Source: DASVEE01 sp036399695 (GTDB lineage: Bacteria > Acidobacteriota > Thermoanaerobaculia > Gp7-AA8). Taken from it: a stretch of DNA of 43,602 nucleotides. The DNA is taken from NCBI GenBank assembly GCA_036399695.1, contig DASWMP010000140.1, forward strand, positions 1 through 43,602, in the 5' to 3' direction. The notes under the pieces are model-generated. The model saw only the letters and a program-made list of their open reading frames with translations, was not told where the DNA came from and ran no database searches. This document shows positions 40,581-43,602 of this stretch, in pieces (positions within the stretch are counted from its first letter, which is position 1; each line of letters begins with the position of its first letter). The translations under genes and the position numbers were made by a program.

Positions 40581-41169
40581 GTCGAAGCTTTAAGTCTCCG
40601 AGTCAAAGCTCTGAGTCTCCGAGTCAAAGCTTTGAGTCCCCGAGTCAAAGCTTGAGTCCCCGAGGCAAAGCTTTAAGTCCGCGAGTCAAAGCTTTAAGTC
40701 CGCGAGTCAAAGCTTTGCGTCTCCGAGTCAAAGCTTTGCGTCTCGGAGTCAAAGCTTTAAGGGCGCGAGTCAAAGCTTTAAGTACGCGAGTCAAAGCTTT
40801 ACGTCTCCGAGTCAAAACTTTACGTCTCCGAGTCAAAGCTTTAAGTCTCCGAGGTCAAAGCTTTGAGTCCCGGAGTCAAAGCTTTGAGTCCTGGAGTCAA
40901 AGCTTTGAGTCCCCGAGGCAAAGCTTTAAGTCCCCGAGGCAAAGCTTTGAGTCCCCGAGGCAAAGCTTTACGTCTCCGAGGCAAAGCTTTACGTCTCCGA
41001 GGCAAAGCTTTGAGTCCGCGAGTCAAAGTTTTACGTCTCCGAGGCAAAGCTTTGAGTCCCGGAGTCAAGGCTTTGAGTGCCCGAGTCAAGGCTTTGAGTG
41101 CCCGAGGCAAAATTTTAAGGTCTCGGAGTCAAAGCTCTAAGGCCTGGAGACAGAGCTTGCGCGCTGGGT
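40581..41169. repeat. 28-unit tandem array of a 21-bp repeat with AAAGCTTT palindrome
   Basis: About 28 head-to-tail units without spacers. The typical unit is GTC or GGC, then AAAGCTTT, then two variable bases (GA, AA, AC or GC), then GTC and a C/G-rich end closing in GA. All units are 21 bases except the 4th (20), 14th and 26th (22 each). Many units hold the 12-bp palindrome TCAAAGCTTTGA, and GAGTC occurs repeatedly at unit junctions and after the palindrome. Neighbouring units are often near-identical (19th/20th, 24th/25th), a sign of local duplication. The last unit (41149-41169) is the most diverged. The single-base length changes break any reading frame, so it is not protein-coding. Confidence 0.95.
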
Positions 41170-41262
41170 AACACCGACGGCTGTCGCCGTTTGCACGGTT
41201 GCGAAGCACGCGGCACAGCGCAGCCCGGAAACCGGAAATCGAAATCCGAAATCAGCCTCTCC

Positions 41263-42504
41263 CTACTTCACGGCGGTAATCAACACACTCCACTCGTTCG
41301 CGCGGTAGTTCCCGTTCACGCCGTCTACGTTCGTCGTGATGATGCGGCGGTCGTACGTGGTCCAGGCGAAGGCGACGTGGAGCCAGTCGAGGCCGACGCC
41401 GGCGGTGAGGATGTTGCGGTCGGAGTCGGCGAGGAAGGGGCCGACGGTCTGGTCGGGCTGCGGGCTTTGTTCGAAGGCGTAGCCGAAGCGCACCTGGGGG
41501 CCGGTCGGGAACTGGAAGCGCAGGCCGGCGCGCAGTGACGACGTGTCCTTGAAGTCCAGGCGGTAACGGGTGTCCAGGTTCGGGTTGGCCGAGAAGGCGA
41601 AGTTCACTTCCCGGACGTCGCTCCAGCCGGTGCGGGTGTAGTCGACTTCGACGAGGACCGGCTTGGACGGGCTCCAGGCCACGGCGGCCGTCGCTTCGGC
41701 GGGGAAGTTGAACCCTGACGACAGCGGCAGGGGGCGGTCGAAGGGGAAGGCGGCGGCGACGAGCTGGTCGAACTGCGTGTCGCCGGTGGCGATCTGCGTC
41801 AGCGTGCCGACGCCGACGTAATCGGTGCTGATGGCGCTGCGGTAGGTGAGGCCCCAGGCGAAGTGGGGGCTGGGGCGGTGGAGCACACCGGCGCTGAAGC
41901 CGAAGGCAGGCTCGAGGTCGGTGCTCATGGCCACCGAGGCGATGTTGCGCGTCACGCCGTCGAGCTCCGCGCCGAGGAGACGGGTGGCCGACACTTTGGA
42001 GGAGCGGTAGATGATGCCGGCGCCGATACCGAGAGTGGAGCCGGCGCGCACGGCGATGGTCGGGGCGAAGTCGAGCGCTTCGAGGCTGGAGCGGGTGGCG
42101 AGAAAGCGTCCGGCGAACTGCTCCGGCTCGGCCCATTCGGTAGTCCGGCGGTAGGGGTAGAACGTCCCGAGTCCGGCGACGATGCGGTCGCCGAGCGGCA
42201 TGGAGAGGAAGGCGTGGGGGATCAGCTCCCGGTTCTTCTGCTGCTCGGCGACGGTCCCGGCGCCGATGCCCGGCGGCAGGCCCTGATACAGCCCCTGGTT
42301 GAGGGAGGTGACGTTGAGACCGGCGGCGATGCCTTTCGGCTTCTCCAGCAGGGCCAGGCCGCCGGGGTTGTAATAGATGGCCGAGGCATCGTTGGCCTGC
42401 GCCGCAAACGCGCCTCCCATGCCGGCCGCTTTTGCATTCTGATCGCTCGCCTGCAGCGGGAGAGCGATGAGGAGCAGGGCGGCGGCGAGGATGGTTTTCG
42501 GCAT
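41263..42504 (-). CDS. Outer-membrane protein of the OmpP1/FadL family
   Basis: A 413-residue outer-membrane beta-barrel protein. The N-terminus has a signal peptide (MPKTILAAALLLIALPLQA, cleavage near residue 19-20). It is followed by the family hallmark KAAGMGGAFAAQANDASAIY and NPGGLA. The rest alternates in a strand pattern with aromatic girdles and ends in a terminal strand (EWSVLITAVK). FadL-type proteins pass hydrophobic compounds such as long-chain fatty acids or aromatics. The ATG at 42504 is chosen because it begins the signal peptide; the frame stays open upstream but encodes the neighbouring spacer and gene in antisense. It is divergent from a lipase-like gene, which hints at shared lipid use. 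Confidence 0.88.
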   Translation of the reverse strand: MPKTILAAALLLIALPLQASDQNAKAAGMGGAFAAQANDASAIYYNPGGLALLEKPKGIAAGLNVTSLNQGLYQGLPPGIGAGTVAEQQKNRELIPHAFLSMPLGDRIVAGLGTFYPYRRTTEWAEPEQFAGRFLATRSSLEALDFAPTIAVRAGSTLGIGAGIIYRSSKVSATRLLGAELDGVTRNIASVAMSTDLEPAFGFSAGVLHRPSPHFAWGLTYRSAISTDYVGVGTLTQIATGDTQFDQLVAAAFPFDRPLPLSSGFNFPAEATAAVAWSPSKPVLVEVDYTRTGWSDVREVNFAFSANPNLDTRYRLDFKDTSSLRAGLRFQFPTGPQVRFGYAFEQSPQPDQTVGPFLADSDRNILTAGVGLDWLHVAFAWTTYDRRIITTNVDGVNGNYRANEWSVLITAVK

Positions 42505-42536
42505 GCGGCGCCAGTCTACCCGAGGGGAGGGAGGGG

Positions 42537-42628
42537 CAATGTTGAATGGTGACTGTTGAACGTTGAATGCGGGGCACGTTCGGCCTCGGGTCTCCCCTTC
42601 AACATTCAACATTGAGCATTCAACATTG
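42537..42628. repeat. Heptamer inverted repeat between divergent fadL-like and hydrolase genes
   Basis: The left arm 42537-42574 carries GTTGAAT/GTTGAAC units and ends GCGGGG. The right arm 42594-42628 begins CCCC and carries ATTCAAC units. The arms pair well over about 35 bases around a short loop. It is the same architectural type as the hairpins at T6SS junctions, with another 7-mer. It sits in the shared promoter region of two divergent genes. Confidence 0.8.
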
Positions 42629-42726
42629 CTCTTCTCGTCATCGACGGAGGTATCGGCGCACGCTGTGCGCCTGTACAACCAGGAGCAAAGGCGCGGCGCC
42701 CGCCTGTTTCTGTCACACTTCCGCCC

Positions 42727-43560
42727 ATGCGCGAATGGACTGTCCCGAACTCTCGCGGGACCATCATCATCGTTCACGGCCTCGGCGAGCACAGTGGCCG
42801 CTACCGGCAAGTCGCCGCGGCCCTCAATGCCGACGGCTGGTCCGTCATCGGTTACGACCAGGTCGGCCATGGCATGGGCGGCGGAAAGCGTGGTGCGATC
42901 CCGAGCCGCAAGGCGCTGCTCGACAAGCTCGCCGCCGTCGTCGACGGTGCCCCGACCCGCCGCGTGATCCTCCTCGGCCACAGCATGGGAGGCGTCGTCG
43001 CCGCCCGCTTCGTCGCCGGGAACATCCGTCCGGTGGACGCCCTGATCCTCTCCTCGCCGGCGCTCGACCCGGGCCTCAAGCGGATGGAGCAGATGGCGGT
43101 GCGCGTGCTCGACCGGCTCGCCCCGAACTTCCAGACGCGCAACGGCCTCGATACGTCGAAGGTCTCGCACGATCCGGAGGTGGTCCGGAACTATAAGAGC
43201 GATCCGCTGAACCACGACCAGGTCACGCCCCGGCTGGTGAAGTTCATCATGGACGAAGGGCTGTACGTCCGTAAGCGCGCCGCGCAGTGGCGGGTGCCGA
43301 CGCTGCTGATGTGGGCCGGCGACGACCATCTCGTCGCGCCGGGAGGCAGCGCCGAGTTCGCGGCGAAGGCGCCGCGCGACGTCGTCACGGCGCGCGAGTG
43401 GCCGGGGCTGTACCACGAGATCTTCAACGAGATGGAGCCGGCGCGTGGGCAGGTGATCGCGACGATGATTGCGTGGCTGGATGCGCTCCCGGCGCCGGTC
43501 CGGACGTTGCCCGAGGGCCTGGAGGCCCTCCCGGTGAGCGCGCCGGCCGAAGTGGAGTGA
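42727..43560 (+). CDS. Alpha/beta hydrolase, lysophospholipase/monoacylglycerol lipase type
   Basis: A 277-residue alpha/beta hydrolase. It has the oxyanion-hole segment IIIVHGLGEHSGRY (about residues 13-26), the nucleophile elbow LLGHSMGG with Ser86, the acid in WAGDDHLVAP (Asp199 or Asp200) and His230 in GLYHEIFNE. This set is typical of the Hydrolase_4 (monoglyceride lipase/lysophospholipase) group. There is no signal peptide, so it should be cytoplasmic. It is divergent from the FadL-like gene, consistent with handling of imported lipid esters. The ATG is 5 bases after ACACTTCCGCCC, without a strong Shine-Dalgarno sequence. Confidence 0.88.
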   Translation: MREWTVPNSRGTIIIVHGLGEHSGRYRQVAAALNADGWSVIGYDQVGHGMGGGKRGAIPSRKALLDKLAAVVDGAPTRRVILLGHSMGGVVAARFVAGNIRPVDALILSSPALDPGLKRMEQMAVRVLDRLAPNFQTRNGLDTSKVSHDPEVVRNYKSDPLNHDQVTPRLVKFIMDEGLYVRKRAAQWRVPTLLMWAGDDHLVAPGGSAEFAAKAPRDVVTAREWPGLYHEIFNEMEPARGQVIATMIAWLDALPAPVRTLPEGLEALPVSAPAEVE

Positions 43561-43602
43561 GGAGTTGGAAACCGGCGCCTGCGGCGCGGACAGACAAGAG
43601 TG

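Larger units (their letters stand above)
40491..41262. other. Convergent intergenic region containing dispersed repeat and 21-bp array
   Basis: This 772-base stretch lies between the 3' ends of the monooxygenase (+) and the FadL-like gene (-). It holds the dispersed repeat (40504-40535), the 28-unit array (40581-41169) and an unpaired run of GGAAACC/GGAAATC-type units (41225-41254). Frames are open on both strands across the array only because its period is a multiple of three. No gene is supported here. Confidence 0.8.

Noticed and set aside
40508..41140. Open frames of about 210 codons (+) and 60-90 codons (-) across the 21-bp array, giving heptapeptide repeats such as SPRVKAL
   Set aside because: The frame is open only because the period is a multiple of three. 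Single-base length changes at units 4, 14 and 26 switch the heptapeptide, so no selection for a protein is visible.
40581..41169. CRISPR array
   Set aside because: Units are contiguous and 21 bp long with no unique spacers, and no cas genes are near.
42505..43416. N-terminal extension of the FadL-like protein by about 300 codons
   Set aside because: The extension lies opposite the lipase-like gene and the heptamer element, while the ATG at 42504 begins a clean signal peptide.

Overview
The window is high-G+C bacterial DNA with short spacers and many stop/start overlaps. It comes from a diderm (Gram-negative type) organism: it encodes an envelope-spanning type VI secretion system (T6SS), an OmpP1/FadL-type outer-membrane protein, lipoproteins and a twin-arginine-exported enzyme subunit. 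The LodA/LodB pair, PaoABC-like oxidase and PKD lipoprotein, together with abundant palindromic repeats, would fit an Acidobacteriota-like or other large-genome environmental lineage. No rRNA or marker gene is present, so that placement is only a guess. I saw no tRNA, rRNA, CRISPR array or transposase.

Layout. 1-2.4 kb: the C-terminal part of a CTQ quinoprotein oxidase (LodA/GoxA type) and its flavoprotein partner. 2.9-6.7 kb: a three-subunit molybdenum hydroxylase of the periplasmic aldehyde oxidase (PaoABC) type. 7.0-23.9 kb: a complete core T6SS on the + strand in the order tssJ-K-L-M-A-B-C-hcp-E-F-G-H. 23.9-25.7 kb: a predicted YopT/C58-like cysteine peptidase effector, coupled to tssH, and a lytic transglycosylase. 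25.7-28.9 kb, - strand: three small proteins sharing an Ig-like domain (one also with LysM-like and peptidoglycan-binding parts) and a methyltransferase. 29.0-34.3 kb: an NlpC/P60-like candidate effector, VgrG, a second methyltransferase, a PAAR protein, a MORN-variant protein and a SPOR protein. 34.3-35.9 kb: a lipoprotein with five PKD domains. 36.1-38.6 kb, - strand: a lower-G+C pair, a DNA methyltransferase and a HEAT-repeat protein with a possible nuclease N-terminus, which looks like an acquired restriction or defence cassette. 39.0-43.6 kb: an FAD monooxygenase, a 28-unit array of a 21-bp repeat, a FadL-like protein and a lysophospholipase-like hydrolase.

How the parts fit. TssJLM form the membrane complex, TssKFGE and VgrG the baseplate and spike, TssA the assembly chaperone, Hcp and TssBC the tube and sheath, and TssH recycles the sheath. 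PAAR tips the spike. The cysteine peptidase, NlpC-like protein, lytic transglycosylase and Ig-like/LysM proteins are the likely cargo, adaptors or wall-remodelling factors.

The most unusual feature is a family of intergenic elements made of tandem short (mostly 7-nt) repeats facing inverted copies of themselves, giving long single or nested hairpins. Four sit at gene junctions inside the T6SS operon. Three of those four junctions are crossed by an open reading frame that starts on the upstream stop codon and ends at or near the next start. Related repeats lie in frame inside two coding regions and in the spacer before the hydrolase. The 21-bp array at 40.6-41.2 kb is the second striking non-coding feature.
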